Below are positions 52,831 through 63,381 of a stretch of 64,000 nucleotides of DNA, piece by piece. Numbering within the stretch: position 1 is the first letter of the stretch; each line of letters starts with the position of its first letter. The position numbers and the translations under genes are program-made. The notes under the pieces are model-generated. The model ran no database searches, was not told the origin of the DNA, and saw only the letters and a program-made list of their open reading frames with translations. Source of the DNA: Myxococcota bacterium (GTDB taxonomy: Bacteria; Myxococcota_A; Bradymonadia; UBA7976; UBA1532). Where the stretch lies: assembly GCA_963169045.1 (NCBI GenBank), contig CAUJDF010000069.1, positions 62,001-126,000 of the forward strand. Reading direction: 5' to 3'.

Positions 52831-54350
52831 GCGAGAACGCCCGCGCCGCCGGCGCCTTCTGGGACGCGGACACCCGTGGCAAGGGCGAGGCGCCCGACCT
52901 CTCATTGTACGGCACCGTCACGCCGCAGTCCGACGTGGTCCGCCTGCGGGACCGCCTCGAGCAGGCGCACCTGCGCCGCGCGGTGCAGCCGCAGCCCCAC
53001 ATGCGCGTGCTCGACCTCGGCGGCGGCGCCGGGCGCCTCGCGCTCGCGCTGGCGCCCGAGGTTCGCGAGGTGACGCTGGTCGACGCGAGCGCCGAGCTGC
53101 TCGACGTGGCGCGCCGCGAGGCCGAGCGGCGCGGCATCCGCAACCTCTCGATCCGGCAGGGATCCGCGCTCGACGAGGCACCCGAGGGGCCGTTCGACCT
53201 CATCCTGGTGTTCGGCGTCGCCGCGCACCTCACCGACGACGAGCTCGACCGCCTCGCCGCACGCTGCGCCCGCTCGCTCTCGCCCGGCGGCCGCCTCGTC
53301 CTCAAGGAGCCGGTGACGACCGACGGCGTGGCCCGCGACGACGTGCGGGGCGACACGTACCGCGTGCGCTTCCGCCCGCGGGAGCTCTACGCCGCCGTGT
53401 TCGGCCGCCACCTGCGCCCGCTCTACCAGCGCGCCACCTGCGCCCACCTCATCCCGCGCTTCGTCGGCGGCACCGAGGGCGCGGTGACGGCGACGCGGGG
53501 CGGCGCGCTGCTCGACGGCCCGCTCGGCGACGCGCTCGTGCGCTTCGACCCGCTGCTGCAGCACCTCGAGGAGCGCCTGCGGGCCCACCCCGCCGGCGAG
53601 AAGCTCCTGGCGCCGGTCCCCGTCCTGCAGGACCTGTACGTCTTCGCGCCGCGCCCGGCCGGCGGCGCGGACCACGCCCCCGACCTCTCGGTCGTCGTCA
53701 TCGCCTTCAACGAGCAGGATTGCCTCGTGCCGGTGGTGCGGGAGCTCGTGGCGCACCTCGACGGCGCGGCGATCGACTTCGAGGTGGTCATCGTCGACGA
53801 CGGCAGCAGCGACGCCACGCCCGCGCTCGCCGACGGCCTCGCCGCCGACGACCCGCGCGTGCGCGTCTGCCACCAGCCCAACCGCGGCATCGGCGGCGCC
53901 CTGCGCACCGGCTTCGACGCCGCCCGCGGCGCGTTCGTGACCTGGGTGCCCGCCGACGGCCAGATCGGCCCGGACGTCGTCGCCGATCTCTACGGTCGTC
54001 GCCACGAGGCGCCGATGTTGACCACGGTCTACCGCACCCGCGACGACCCGTGGTACCGCACGGCCATCTCCCAGACGCTCAACACGATGATCAAGCTGAA
54101 GACCGGCCAGGTGGCGAAGAGCGGCGGCAACTACCTGTTTCGTCGCGAGACCTGGACGCGGCACGGCCCGCGCGAGGACGACTCGATGATGATCAGCACG
54201 GCGTTCCGCGGGCGCCTGCGCGCCGCCGGCGAGCCGATCGTCGAGGTGGAGATCGACTGCCGCGCGCGGGTGGCCGGGCACTCCAAGGTCTTGAATCCCA
54301 AAGCGATCGGCCGCACGCTTCGCGCGCTGTTCGCCATGCGCGGTGGCTGA
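52827..54350 (+). CDS. Methyltransferase-GT2 glycosyltransferase fusion
   Basis: 507 residues. Residues about 30-230 are a class I SAM methyltransferase (MRVLDLGGGAGRLALALAP, VTLVDAS). Residues about 286-500 are a GT2 glycosyltransferase (SVVVIAFNEQDCLVPVV, VVIVDDGSSDATP, WVPADGQIGPDVVADL) of the type that makes polyprenyl-phosphate sugars (DPM1/GtrB). The start is TTG, overlapping the ATP-grasp stop (TTGA). Natural fusions of these two domains are uncommon; the methylated substrate could be the sugar nucleotide or the product. The DUF2723 gene starts inside its 3' end. Confidence 0.85.
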   Translation: MSENARAAGAFWDADTRGKGEAPDLSLYGTVTPQSDVVRLRDRLEQAHLRRAVQPQPHMRVLDLGGGAGRLALALAPEVREVTLVDASAELLDVARREAERRGIRNLSIRQGSALDEAPEGPFDLILVFGVAAHLTDDELDRLAARCARSLSPGGRLVLKEPVTTDGVARDDVRGDTYRVRFRPRELYAAVFGRHLRPLYQRATCAHLIPRFVGGTEGAVTATRGGALLDGPLGDALVRFDPLLQHLEERLRAHPAGEKLLAPVPVLQDLYVFAPRPAGGADHAPDLSVVVIAFNEQDCLVPVVRELVAHLDGAAIDFEVVIVDDGSSDATPALADGLAADDPRVRVCHQPNRGIGGALRTGFDAARGAFVTWVPADGQIGPDVVADLYGRRHEAPMLTTVYRTRDDPWYRTAISQTLNTMIKLKTGQVAKSGGNYLFRRETWTRHGPREDDSMMISTAFRGRLRAAGEPIVEVEIDCRARVAGHSKVLNPKAIGRTLRALFAMRGG

Positions 54351-56136
54351 GGGCCGCCGCGCCGGCCCGATCGCCGCCGGCCTCCTGCTGCTCTGGTACG
54401 CGGCGACCATGGCCCGTGGCCTCGAGTGGTTCGACTCGGCGGAGCTGGCCCTCGTCGGCCGCCAGCTCGGCCTCGGCCACCCGCCCGGTCAACCGCTCTA
54501 CACCTGGCTCGCCGGCCTCTTCTCGAGGCTGCCCGGCCTCGACCCGCTCGTCGGCCTGAACCTGTTGTCGGCGCTGCCGGCGGCCCTCTGCGCGCTGCCC
54601 GCCGACGCGATCCTGCGCCGCGCCACGTCGCTCGGCACCCCGACGCGCGTCCTCGTGCTCGTCGCGTCGGGCGCCGCCGTCCCCGTGTGGGACCAGGCGA
54701 CGCGCATCGAGCTCTACGCGCTGTCGACGCTGCTGTTCCTCGGCGTCCTCGCCGCCGGGCAGCGCGCCGAGAGCCCGCGGAGCTGGGCCCTCGCCGGCCT
54801 GCTCGTCGGCCTGCTCGCCGCCGTCAATCCGGTCTTCGCCATCGGCGCCGCCGCCGGGGCCGGCCTGTACGGGCTGCCCGGCCTCGTCCGCCGCAAGGCG
54901 CTGCTCCGCTCGACGGGGGCCGCGTTCGTCGGCGCCGTCGTCGGACTCGTTCCCTACGTGCACCTGCTGCTCGTGCGCGACGCGCCGGACCGCCTCGTCT
55001 GGGGCGAGCTCTCCGACCCGGCCGGCTTGCTCAAGTACCTCGCCGGGGCCGACTACGCGATGACCGAGCACGCCGCGTTCGGCAGCGTCGCCGGCCACGT
55101 CGCCACCTGGCTCGCGTGGATGCTGGGGCAGGGGGCGGTCGCCCCGCTCGTCGGCGCTCTCGGCTGGCTCGCCGCGCCCGGTCTGCGCCGCCGCTCCGCC
55201 CTGCTCGCCGCCGCCGCCGTCGTGGGCTTCGGCTTCACGATGACCTACGGCGTCTACTTCCCCGAGATCCCCGATTTCAACGGTTACCTGACGCCGGCGC
55301 TCTGGCTCGCCGCGCTCGGGATCGGCGGCCTCGTCGAAGGCCGCCGCCTGGCCGTCCCCGCCGTGGCCGGCCTCCTCGCGGTCACGCTCTGCGCCGGCGA
55401 GCAGCCCCTCTGGAGCCGCTCCCGCGCCGACATCACGCTGCCGCGCGAGCTGGCGCGGCGCCACCTCGACGCCGCCGAGCCGAACGCCCTGCTGCTCGTC
55501 GAGTCGGACCACCTCTTCTTCCCGCTGCTGTACCTGCAGGAGATCGAGGGCGCGCGGCCGGACGTCGCGGTCATCAACGTCGGCTGGTCGGCGAGCTCGT
55601 GGTATTGGCGCTTCCTGTACCGCCGCCACCCGGACCTGCCGCCGCTCGAGCCGGCGCCCTCGCGCGAGATCCGCTTGCGCTCCCTGGTGGTGCGCGTCCC
55701 GGTCGCCCGGGTCGAGACCCACGGCCTCGCGGCGCGGCTCGGCGTCCGGCCGTGTCCTGCCACGTGGGGCTTCGCGCTCGGCCCGGCGTGCGCAGAGGCG
55801 CGGGATGACGAGGCCGCGTTCACCGCGACGCTGGCGAGCTGGTGGTCCGCCGGGCCCGACCCGATGACCACGCGGGTCATCGCGGCCGTCGCCAACGCGC
55901 GCGCCGAGGGCCTGTGGGCGCTCGGCGATGCCACGGGGGCGCTGCGGGCGTGGCGCGCCGGCGTCGACCCGAGCCTGCCGGTGCCCGAGCGCCTGCCGCC
56001 GGGCCCGCGCCGGCCCGTCCCCCTCGATGTGCCCGAGCTCATCGGCAGCCCGGACCGCAACCGCGCGCTCGGCGCCGCCGCCCTGATCGTCGAAGGCCAC
56101 CCCGAGCTCGCCGAGGCCTGGCTGCGAGCCGAATGA
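54343..56136 (+). CDS. DUF2723-family membrane glycosyltransferase (GT-C-like)
   Basis: 597 residues, about nine membrane helices in the first 360, then a soluble C-terminal region. EWFDSAELALVGRQLGLGHP with GQPLYTWLAGLFSRLP is the DUF2723 signature (DSAE acidic motif and GHPPGQPLY). Such proteins are predicted to use polyprenyl-phosphate sugars to glycosylate proteins or glycans at the periplasmic face, like PMT/POMT enzymes. Start GTG overlaps the fusion gene by eight bases. Acceptor unknown. Confidence 0.85.
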   Translation: MAEGRRAGPIAAGLLLLWYAATMARGLEWFDSAELALVGRQLGLGHPPGQPLYTWLAGLFSRLPGLDPLVGLNLLSALPAALCALPADAILRRATSLGTPTRVLVLVASGAAVPVWDQATRIELYALSTLLFLGVLAAGQRAESPRSWALAGLLVGLLAAVNPVFAIGAAAGAGLYGLPGLVRRKALLRSTGAAFVGAVVGLVPYVHLLLVRDAPDRLVWGELSDPAGLLKYLAGADYAMTEHAAFGSVAGHVATWLAWMLGQGAVAPLVGALGWLAAPGLRRRSALLAAAAVVGFGFTMTYGVYFPEIPDFNGYLTPALWLAALGIGGLVEGRRLAVPAVAGLLAVTLCAGEQPLWSRSRADITLPRELARRHLDAAEPNALLLVESDHLFFPLLYLQEIEGARPDVAVINVGWSASSWYWRFLYRRHPDLPPLEPAPSREIRLRSLVVRVPVARVETHGLAARLGVRPCPATWGFALGPACAEARDDEAAFTATLASWWSAGPDPMTTRVIAAVANARAEGLWALGDATGALRAWRAGVDPSLPVPERLPPGPRRPVPLDVPELIGSPDRNRALGAAALIVEGHPELAEAWLRAE

Positions 56137-56139
56137 CGA

Positions 56140-56712
56140 TTACGGGCGCATCCGCAGCACCCGCGCGGGGTTGCCGGCGACGACCGCGTAGGGCGGCACG
56201 TCGCGGGTGACGACGGCCCCGGCGCCCACCTGCGCCCCGCGGCCCACGCGCACGCCCGGCAGCAGCAGGGCGCCCACGCCGAGATCGCAGTCGTCCTCGA
56301 CGACCACCGCCTCGAACGTCAGCGGCGACTCCAGGATCGGCACGTCGCGCCCCGCCTCGTCGTGAAAAGAGGTCAGGATCTTCACGTGCGGCCCCACACC
56401 GACCCGGCGCCCGATCGTGACGCCGCCCGCGGAGTGAAAGAACACCCCCTGGCCGATCCACGTGTCGTCGCCGATGACCATGCGGTTCTTGTAGTAGCCC
56501 TTCAGCATCGCGTCGTGGCCCACGTACACGTTGTCGCCGATCACGATGTTCTCGGGATGCCACACACGCACCCCGTCTTCGAACACCACGTGCTCGCCGA
56601 TCGACGCGAACTGGTCGCGCGTGAACCGTCCGTCTCCGTGACTGCTGAACCGTCGCACGGCGCCGATGCTGACACGCGCCGCCCACCCCGGCAAGGCGCC
56701 CCGCACTTGCAT
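56140..56712 (-). CDS. Left-handed beta-helix O-acetyltransferase
   Basis: 190 residues. Hexapeptide-repeat turns (NIVIGDNVYVGHDA, VIGDDTWIG, VTIGRRVGVG, VVVEDDCDLGVGA, VRVGRGAQVGAGAVVT) and the terminal PPYAVVAGNPARVL are typical of WbbJ/NodL-type acetyltransferases. FHDEAGRD lies near the usual catalytic His loop. It probably acetylates a sugar of the local glycan. It sits on the minus strand, three bases from the end of DUF2723, and is divergent from the TMTC gene with only 29 bases between starts. Confidence 0.88.
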   Translation of the reverse strand: MQVRGALPGWAARVSIGAVRRFSSHGDGRFTRDQFASIGEHVVFEDGVRVWHPENIVIGDNVYVGHDAMLKGYYKNRMVIGDDTWIGQGVFFHSAGGVTIGRRVGVGPHVKILTSFHDEAGRDVPILESPLTFEAVVVEDDCDLGVGALLLPGVRVGRGAQVGAGAVVTRDVPPYAVVAGNPARVLRMRP

Positions 56713-56741
56713 TCGGGCCGCCGCCGCCGCACATTGCCGCC

Positions 56742-58385
56742 GTGCAGGACACCCGCAAGCTGGGCGCGCTGCTGTTCGCGCTCGTCATCGTGATGTGGCT
56801 GCCGGCCCTCATGGGCGGCTTCGTGTGGGACGACATCAACAACCTCGTCACCACCGACCGCCTGCGGCACTGGAGCAGCCTGGTCGAGTCCTTCAAGCAC
56901 AACGCGATGTGGTCCGCCGAGCGCGACCAGCCGGTCATCGGCACCTATCGTCCGCTCTCGCTCGCCACGTTCGTCATCGACTTCCAGCTCTACGGGCGCA
57001 ACGCCACCGGCTTCCACTTCAGCAGTCTCGTCCTCCACGCCACCGCGACGCTGGCGCTCTTCGGCCTCCTGCTGCGGTGGGTGGCGACGCCGCTGACGGC
57101 GGCCGCCATCGCGTTCCTGTGGGCGGTGCACCCGGTCGACGTCGAGGCGGTGGCGTGGATCAACGGCCGCTCCGAGATCCTGGCGCTGCTGTTCGGCGTG
57201 CTCGCGCTCCGCGTGGTCTCGGTCGAGCGCCTCGGCGCCGGGCGGGTCCTCGGCGCGGGCGCGCTCTTGCTCCTCGCCATGCTCGGCAAGGAGAGCGGCA
57301 TCACCTTCGCGCCGCTCGCGGTGATGTTCGCCGGCGAGGCGACCGGCATCGCCGCCCCGGGGCGCGCCCCCTGGCGCCGACTGCACTGGCCGGTGCTCGG
57401 CGCCGCCGTCGCCGCCATCCTCGCGTACGGCCTGATGCGCGGTGCGGCGCTCGAGGGCGGGGTGGCCGCCGGCGTGGGGCACGAGATGAGCGGCGCCCTG
57501 CGCGCCCTGCCCGCGGTCTGGCTGCGCTCCATCCAGACGGTGGCGCTGCCGATCGAGCGCGGCGTCCAGAACCTGCACCTGTGGCTGCGCGACCTGCCGG
57601 CGGTCGAGCTCGGCGCGTACGTCGGCGCGTCGGTGGCGCTGATCGCGGTCGCGTGCTGGCTGTGGTGGCGCGGGCGCCGCGTCGCCGTCTACGGCCTGCT
57701 CTGGTGGCTCGGCTCGCTCACGCCCATCGCGCTCATCGCGGTGCGCGACTGGCCCGGCTTCTATCGGTGGCTGTACATCGGCCTGCCGGGCTTCTTCCTC
57801 TTCCTGCACCTCGGCTTCCTGGCGCACGTCCGCCTGCGCGCCCGCCAGATCACCTTCGCCGCGGCGCTCCTGCCGGCGTTGGCGCTGACGTGGCGCGGCA
57901 TCCCCGCGTGGTGGAACGACGGCAACCTCTTCCAGGCGATGATCGACGAGAACCCGAAGGAGCCGTTCGGCTACTCGGGCTACGGCGCGTGGCTGCTGCG
58001 TGAGGGCCGCTACGACGAGGCGGCGGGCGTGCTCGAGGAGTCGATCAAGCTCGGCGGCACACGGCCCGACAACTACTTCTTCCTCGGCATGGCCCACACC
58101 GAGCGCGGCCGCTGCGAGGAGGGCCTGCGTCTGGCGTACGACCACGTGCAGGCCGACGACGCGCCCGCGTGGTTCCTGCTGTCCGCCGCGGGCTGCTTCG
58201 TGAAGAAGGGCGAGGCGGAGCGGGCCCGCCCGCTGTACACGGCCTGTGCCGCCGACCACCCGAGCTGCGCCAGCGCGCTGGCCGGGCTGCCGAGCGGCGC
58301 TGCGTCCGACGCGGCCCCGGCGTCGCAGCCCCCGCCCGCGACGTCGGAGGCGGCGCCCGCCGTCTCCGAAGCGGCGGGGCCGTGA
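56742..58385 (+). CDS. TMTC-like (DUF1736) membrane O-glycosyltransferase with TPR tail
   Basis: 547 residues. The N-terminal helix is followed by GGFVWDDINNL (acidic DD motif), YRPLSLATFVIDFQLYG and HPVDVEAVAWINGRSEILAL; these match the GT-C TMTC/DUF1736 family, whose eukaryotic members O-mannosylate proteins. Helices continue to about 390. The C-terminus (about 395-500) is TPR-like (YGAWLLREGRYDEAAGVLEE) and ends in a Pro/Ala tail. It should act in the inner membrane with the catalytic loop in the periplasm. Start GTG. Coupled to a GT2 and flippase. Confidence 0.88.
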   Translation: MQDTRKLGALLFALVIVMWLPALMGGFVWDDINNLVTTDRLRHWSSLVESFKHNAMWSAERDQPVIGTYRPLSLATFVIDFQLYGRNATGFHFSSLVLHATATLALFGLLLRWVATPLTAAAIAFLWAVHPVDVEAVAWINGRSEILALLFGVLALRVVSVERLGAGRVLGAGALLLLAMLGKESGITFAPLAVMFAGEATGIAAPGRAPWRRLHWPVLGAAVAAILAYGLMRGAALEGGVAAGVGHEMSGALRALPAVWLRSIQTVALPIERGVQNLHLWLRDLPAVELGAYVGASVALIAVACWLWWRGRRVAVYGLLWWLGSLTPIALIAVRDWPGFYRWLYIGLPGFFLFLHLGFLAHVRLRARQITFAAALLPALALTWRGIPAWWNDGNLFQAMIDENPKEPFGYSGYGAWLLREGRYDEAAGVLEESIKLGGTRPDNYFFLGMAHTERGRCEEGLRLAYDHVQADDAPAWFLLSAAGCFVKKGEAERARPLYTACAADHPSCASALAGLPSGAASDAAPASQPPPATSEAAPAVSEAAGP

Positions 58386-59107
58386 TGCCCGTCGGCAGCC
58401 TGTCGATCGTCATGGCCGCCTACAACGAGGAGGCGGCCCTCCCGGCCTGCGCCGACCGCGCGCTGCAGTTCCTGCGCGAGCACGTCCCCGACGGCGAGCT
58501 GATCATCGCCGACGACGGCTCCCGCGACGGGACGGCGGCGATCATCGACCGCCTCGCCGTCGCGCACCCGGGCCTCGTCCGTGGCGTGCACCTCGAGCGC
58601 AACAGTGGCATGGGCGCGGCCCTCCTCGGCGGCTTCGCCGTCGCGACGAAGGAGTGGGTGACGATCCTGCCCGCCGACGGCCAGCTCGACCCGTACGACC
58701 TGCTCGGCTTCTTCGCCGTCGCCGAAGACGCGGACCTCGTCACCTCGCTCTACCGCAACCGCCGGTACCCGCTCGGTCGAAAGGTCCTCTCGCTCGGCCT
58801 GCGGGCCCTCACCGCGACCGTCGTCGGGACGCGCGCGCGCACCGAGGGCACGTACCTGGTCCGCCGCGCCGTGCTCGAGCGGCTCGGGGCGCGCTCCCAC
58901 AGCTTCCTCCTGAACCTCGAGATCCCGATCCGCGCGAAACACAAGGGATTCCGGGTGCGCACGGTCTACATGAACGTGCACGACCGCATCGCCGGCGAGT
59001 CCAAGGCCACGAGCGCGGCGCGCATCCGGCAGACCTTCGTCGAGCTGTTCCGGCTCCGGGTGGCCCTCGAGCGCGAGCGCCTCGCGGCGCGCGGGCGGCG
59101 GCGTTGA
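58385..59107 (+). CDS. GT2 polyprenyl-phosphate sugar synthase-like
   Basis: 240 residues. SIVMAAYNEEAALP, LIIADDGSRDGTAAI and TILPADGQLDPYDL are the DPM1/GtrB-type GT2 motifs; no membrane helices follow. It should transfer a sugar from a nucleotide to polyprenyl phosphate, supplying the donor for the coupled TMTC-like enzyme. It shares the PADGQ motif with the GT2 domain of the fusion at 52.8-54.4 kb. Start shares one base with the TMTC stop (TGATG). Confidence 0.88.
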   Translation: MPVGSLSIVMAAYNEEAALPACADRALQFLREHVPDGELIIADDGSRDGTAAIIDRLAVAHPGLVRGVHLERNSGMGAALLGGFAVATKEWVTILPADGQLDPYDLLGFFAVAEDADLVTSLYRNRRYPLGRKVLSLGLRALTATVVGTRARTEGTYLVRRAVLERLGARSHSFLLNLEIPIRAKHKGFRVRTVYMNVHDRIAGESKATSAARIRQTFVELFRLRVALERERLAARGRRR

Positions 59108-60029
59108 CGACGGCGGCGACGACGGCGCCGGCCTGGCGCCGCTGGCTCCCGCTGGCGGCGCGGATCCTGGTGCCGGCCCTCTTCGCCGTCTGGTGGTTCA
59201 AGTTCGCGGATCGACAGGCGTTTCTGGACGCCATGCGCCACATCCCGCCCACGGCGCTGCTGCCGGCCTTCGCGCTCGCCCTCGGCAACATGCTGATCGG
59301 CGCCGTCCGCTGGCGCCTCTTGATGCGCGCCCTCGGCGCCCGCGAGCTGCCCTCGCTCGTCACCGCGACGCGCGTCCTCTTCGTGGGCCTCTTCTACAAC
59401 ACGTTCGTGCCCGGCTCCGTCGGCGGCGACGTCGTGCGCGGCGTCGTCTCGCGCCGCAACTTCGACAACCCGCTCGCCAGCTACGTGGTGGTGGTGCTCG
59501 AGCGCCTCATCGGCCTCTCGGCGCTCGGCGTGGTCTTCTTCGTCGGCGTCGCCTGGGGCCCGCCGCTCGTCGACGTGCGCGCGCTGCTTCCGTGGATCGG
59601 CGGCCTCGTGGCCCTCGGCGTCGTCATCGCCATCGTCGCCGTCGCCAGCGGCCGCCTCGGCCGCCTCTGGCGCCAGATCCCACGCTTTCACCGACCCGCG
59701 GATCTCATCGCGATCTTCGCGATCAGCTTCGTCGGCCACGGCCTCACCATCGGCATGTTCTACCTGCTCGCGCGAGGCATGGACCTGCCCCTCGCGCTGG
59801 CCGATCTGGCCTTCGTCGTGCCGCTGGGCATCGTGGCGGGCGTGCTGCCGGTGGCGATCGCCGGCGTGGGGCCGCGCGAAGCCGCGCTGGTGGCGCTGCT
59901 GCGCCTGCTCGACATCCCGTCGGCGCGCGGCCTGGCGCTTTCGCTGGCGTTCTGGGCGCTGGGGCTCGTGCTGGCGCTGATCGGCGGCGTGATCCAGCTC
60001 GTCTCCCGTCGGATCACGACGGCGAGCGA

Positions 60030-60045
<16 letters not shown>
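59104..60045 (+). CDS. Flippase-like integral membrane protein (LPG_synthase_TM/AglD type)
   Basis: 313 residues, about eight membrane helices. FVGLFYNTFVPGSVGGDVVRG and GVLPVAIAGVGPREAALVAL are the hallmark motifs of the PF03706 (lysylphosphatidylglycerol synthase TM/AglD) family, which includes putative polyprenyl-phosphate-sugar flippases. Start is TTG overlapping the GT2 stop. A role in moving lipid-linked sugar to the periplasm fits its neighbours. It overlaps the convergent epimerase by 16 bases. Confidence 0.87.
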
Positions 60046-60985
<940 letters not shown>

Positions 60986-60989
<4 letters not shown>

Positions 60990-61975
60990 CGCGGCGCCTC
61001 CGCGCGCTGCGCCCGGGCCGCGTCGTCGGCGCCGGGGGTGGGGGACGGCGCGCCGCCGTCGTCGGCTGGGCCGGCGCGCTGCGCCTCGGCCTCGAAGATG
61101 GGGAGCAGGGATCGCCACGAGACGTCGGGCACTGCGTCGCCGTCGGGCCGGTCCACGAGCAGGAACAGGCCGCGCGGCGCGTAGGGGAACGTCCGCTTGT
61201 GGCGCTTGTCGTCCGCGGCGGCCGCCGCGGCGATGGCGTCGGCGTCGACCGCGCCCCCGAGCTGCGCCATGCGCTCGCGCAGGGCCTCCCGCTTCGCGGG
61301 GTCGTCGGTCTCGGCCATGAGCTCGATGTAGTACTGCAGCGCGACCTCGTCCTTGCCCAGGTTGCGGTAGAGCGAGGCCACGAGCCGCCCCAGGAAGTCC
61401 GGGGCGTTCGGCATGTTGGCCGCCATCTCGAGGTACTGCACGCCGGTCTCGCGGAAGCGGGCCCGCTCGTCCGGGTCGGGCGACGTCATCTCGACGTAGT
61501 AGTTCATGCCGAGGCGGTACGGCGCCTCCCAGTCCGTCGGGAACTGCTCGAGCGCCTTGAGGTAGTAGCGGTTCGAGAGCTCGACGTTCGCGTTCGTGAA
61601 CCGCCGGCCGTAGAGCACGTTCGTGCCCGCCCAGTGGTAGACGCGGCGGAAGCGCGGGTCGAGCTCGAGGATGAGGTCGACGAAGTGCTCGAGCCACGCG
61701 TACTGGCGGTCGCCGATGAAGTGGCGCCCGAAGTACTCGGTGGTGCGCAGCCAGGTGATGTCGGCGGCCGCCTGGTCGTACCCGAGGAACAGCGCGCTCG
61801 TCATCTCCTTGCGCGGCACGTACAGCAGCTCGGCCGTCTCGATGACCACGCTGTTGCTGCGCTCCACGCGGGCGGAGACCAGCGCCAGCCGGTTGTGCAC
61901 CAGCAGCGTGGCGAACGCGAGCGCCCCGAGCGCGTACCGCGCGACGTGCGGCAGGCCGGTCAGATACGAAAGCAT
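60986..61975 (-). CDS. Membrane-anchored TPR-like protein
   Basis: 329 residues. An N-terminal membrane segment (YALGALAFATLLVHNRLALV) is followed by helical, TPR-like repeats (FLGYDQAAADITWLRTTEYF, RVYHWAGTNVLYGRRF, YYLKALEQFPTDWEAPYRLG). An Ala/Pro/Asp-rich tail ends the protein. No enzymatic motif. Its position between pilin genes and the epimerase suggests a role in assembly or glycosylation of an envelope structure. Confidence 0.75.
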
Positions 61976-61991
61976 GTCCCCTGAATACGAC

Positions 61992-62025
61992 GAAGGGGGC
62001 GCGCCCGCAAGGAGCGGCCCCCTTC
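61992..62025 (-). terminator. Rho-independent-like terminator after the second pilin
   Basis: GAAGGGGGC pairs with GCCCCCTTC over nine bases around a 16-base loop, 23 bases after the pilin stop (62049) on the minus strand. It is followed by GTCGTATTC, so the T tract is weak. Confidence 0.6.
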
Positions 62026-62048
62026 AGTGGCCGAGGAGACCGGTCGGC

Positions 62049-62606
62049 CTACTCGAGCTCGTCCTTGGTAAAGAGGCCCGCGCCACCGTTGACGTTGTTG
62101 TTGACGTCGACGGTGCCGGAACGCTCGAAGGTCGAGTCGGTGCCGTTGCAGTCGAGATCGCCGTTGGCCTTCGCCGTGAACCACGCAGCCGCGCCGATGC
62201 CGCCGGACTCGTAGCCGTACATGTAGTAGTGAGGGTCATCGACCGAGAAGTTCAGCGCCTGCCACGTGGGCGTCCTCCAGACGGCGGCGTCGGGGGCGGC
62301 CTTCTTGCTGTTGCCCGCATCGCACGCCTCGTCCGACGGATCCCCGGGCGTGAGGCCCTGCGTGACCGGGAACTGCCGAGCAAGGATGGCGCCGGCTCGA
62401 TCCGCGTGCTCCTCCTGATAGTACGAGACCGAGCTGTCGAACAGCTTGCGGACGTTCATCGTCGCCTCGGAGGTCTTCGACCGGCGGATGTACTTCATGA
62501 ACGCCGGGATCGCGACCGCCGCGAGGATGCCGATGATCGCCACGACGATCATCAGCTCGATCAGCGTGAAGCCCTTGCGGTTCCGCTTCGCCATCATGCT
62601 TCGCAT
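62049..62606 (-). CDS. pilA: Type IV pilin PilA-like (185 residues)
   Basis: The prepilin leader (12 residues, ending in RKG) is followed by [18 protein letters not shown], with Glu5 of the mature protein conserved and cleavage by PilD after Gly. The C-terminal domain has two Cys (DEACDAG and DLDCNG) that could form the disulphide loop. Start ATG 62606 has GAGGAAG nearby; two further in-frame ATGs lie just inside. It is preceded 122 bases upstream by another pilin gene and a hairpin. Confidence 0.9.
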   Translation of the reverse strand: MRSMMAKRNRKGFTLIELMIVVAIIGILAAVAIPAFMKYIRRSKTSEATMNVRKLFDSSVSYYQEEHADRAGAILARQFPVTQGLTPGDPSDEACDAGNSKKAAPDAAVWRTPTWQALNFSVDDPHYYMYGYESGGIGAAAWFTAKANGDLDCNGTDSTFERSGTVDVNNNVNGGAGLFTKDELE

Positions 62607-62695
62607 TCTGCTTCCTCTGTGCACGTGGGGAGAAATTCCGTCTTCTGGAGGTTGGTGGGCTCTCCCCTTGAACCCCACCTCGCCCGTCTTGAACA

Positions 62696-62714
62696 GGAGC
62701 GCATCGGACGCTCC
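62696..62714 (-). terminator. Hairpin between the two pilin genes
   Basis: GGAGCG pairs with CGCTCC around a seven-base loop, 15 bases after the stop of the first pilin on the minus strand. It lacks a T tract and may attenuate read-through to the second pilin. Confidence 0.4.
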
Positions 62715-62728
62715 CGAATCTTGCGAAA

Positions 62729-63247
62729 TCACTGGTTCGGCGTATCGGGCCGCTGACCTTCGAACACCTCGGTCGTCGGCGAGATGACCTCGAAGTAGGT
62801 CTCCGTCGGCCCGCCGTGGAAGTTGTTCTCGGCCCACGCCTTGTACCAGGGGCCGCGGTTGCGGATGTTCCCCGGCCACTCCGCCGGCTCGGCGCCCGAG
62901 GCGCCTGCCGCGACGAAGTACTGGAACCACACCTGGCCCGTCGGCCGGATGCCGAGCTGCGCCCACGCATTGCCCGCCGGGGGCTGCCCCCAGGGGGCCT
63001 TCTCCTGCGCAGGGCGCACCGCCGGCCACGCCGTCGGATTCGCCAGGCCGCAGTACTGCCCATACGCCTGGAAGTACGTCTCCTGCGCCGCGCGGATCAT
63101 GCCGAGCTGTGTCGCCGCCTCCGCATTGCGCGCCGCGATCACGTGCTTGCGCCAGCCGCTGACGGCGATCACCGACAGAATCCCGACGATCACCACCACG
63201 ATCATCAGCTCGATGAGGGTGAACCCTCGTTCGCGTCGCTGTGTCAT
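62729..63247 (-). CDS. Type IV pilin-like protein (172 residues)
   Basis: The leader MTQRRERG precedes [21 protein letters not shown], a classical class III signal with Glu5. The globular part is unlike the other pilin ([28 protein letters not shown]). It may be a major or minor pilin. It follows the sigma-54-like promoter at 63279-63294 and AAAGGA, eight bases before ATG 63247. Possible acceptor of the adjacent glycosylation enzymes. Confidence 0.88.
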   Translation of the reverse strand: MTQRRERGFTLIELMIVVVIVGILSVIAVSGWRKHVIAARNAEAATQLGMIRAAQETYFQAYGQYCGLANPTAWPAVRPAQEKAPWGQPPAGNAWAQLGIRPTGQVWFQYFVAAGASGAEPAEWPGNIRNRGPWYKAWAENNFHGGPTETYFEVISPTTEVFEGQRPDTPNQ

Positions 63248-63278
63248 GGCCGGCGTCCTTTCCCCGATGTGCTTCATC

Positions 63279-63294
63279 TTCAAGCACCGTGCCA
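63279..63294 (-). promoter_or_regulatory. Sigma-54 promoter of the first pilin gene
   Basis: Read on the minus strand, TGGCACGGTGCTTGAA fits TGGCACG-N4-TTGCW, with GG then ten bases then GA (GC expected). The implied start site near 63267 gives a 20-base leader with AAAGGA. A PilR-like activator is encoded upstream. Confidence 0.7.
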
Positions 63295-63381
63295 GCGACG
63301 AATTCCCATCGGTCAGATCGCAGTCTTCTATGAGTGTCGCGGGTGCGCAAGTTTCCCTACATCGTGGTCGCTCCTGTCCGC

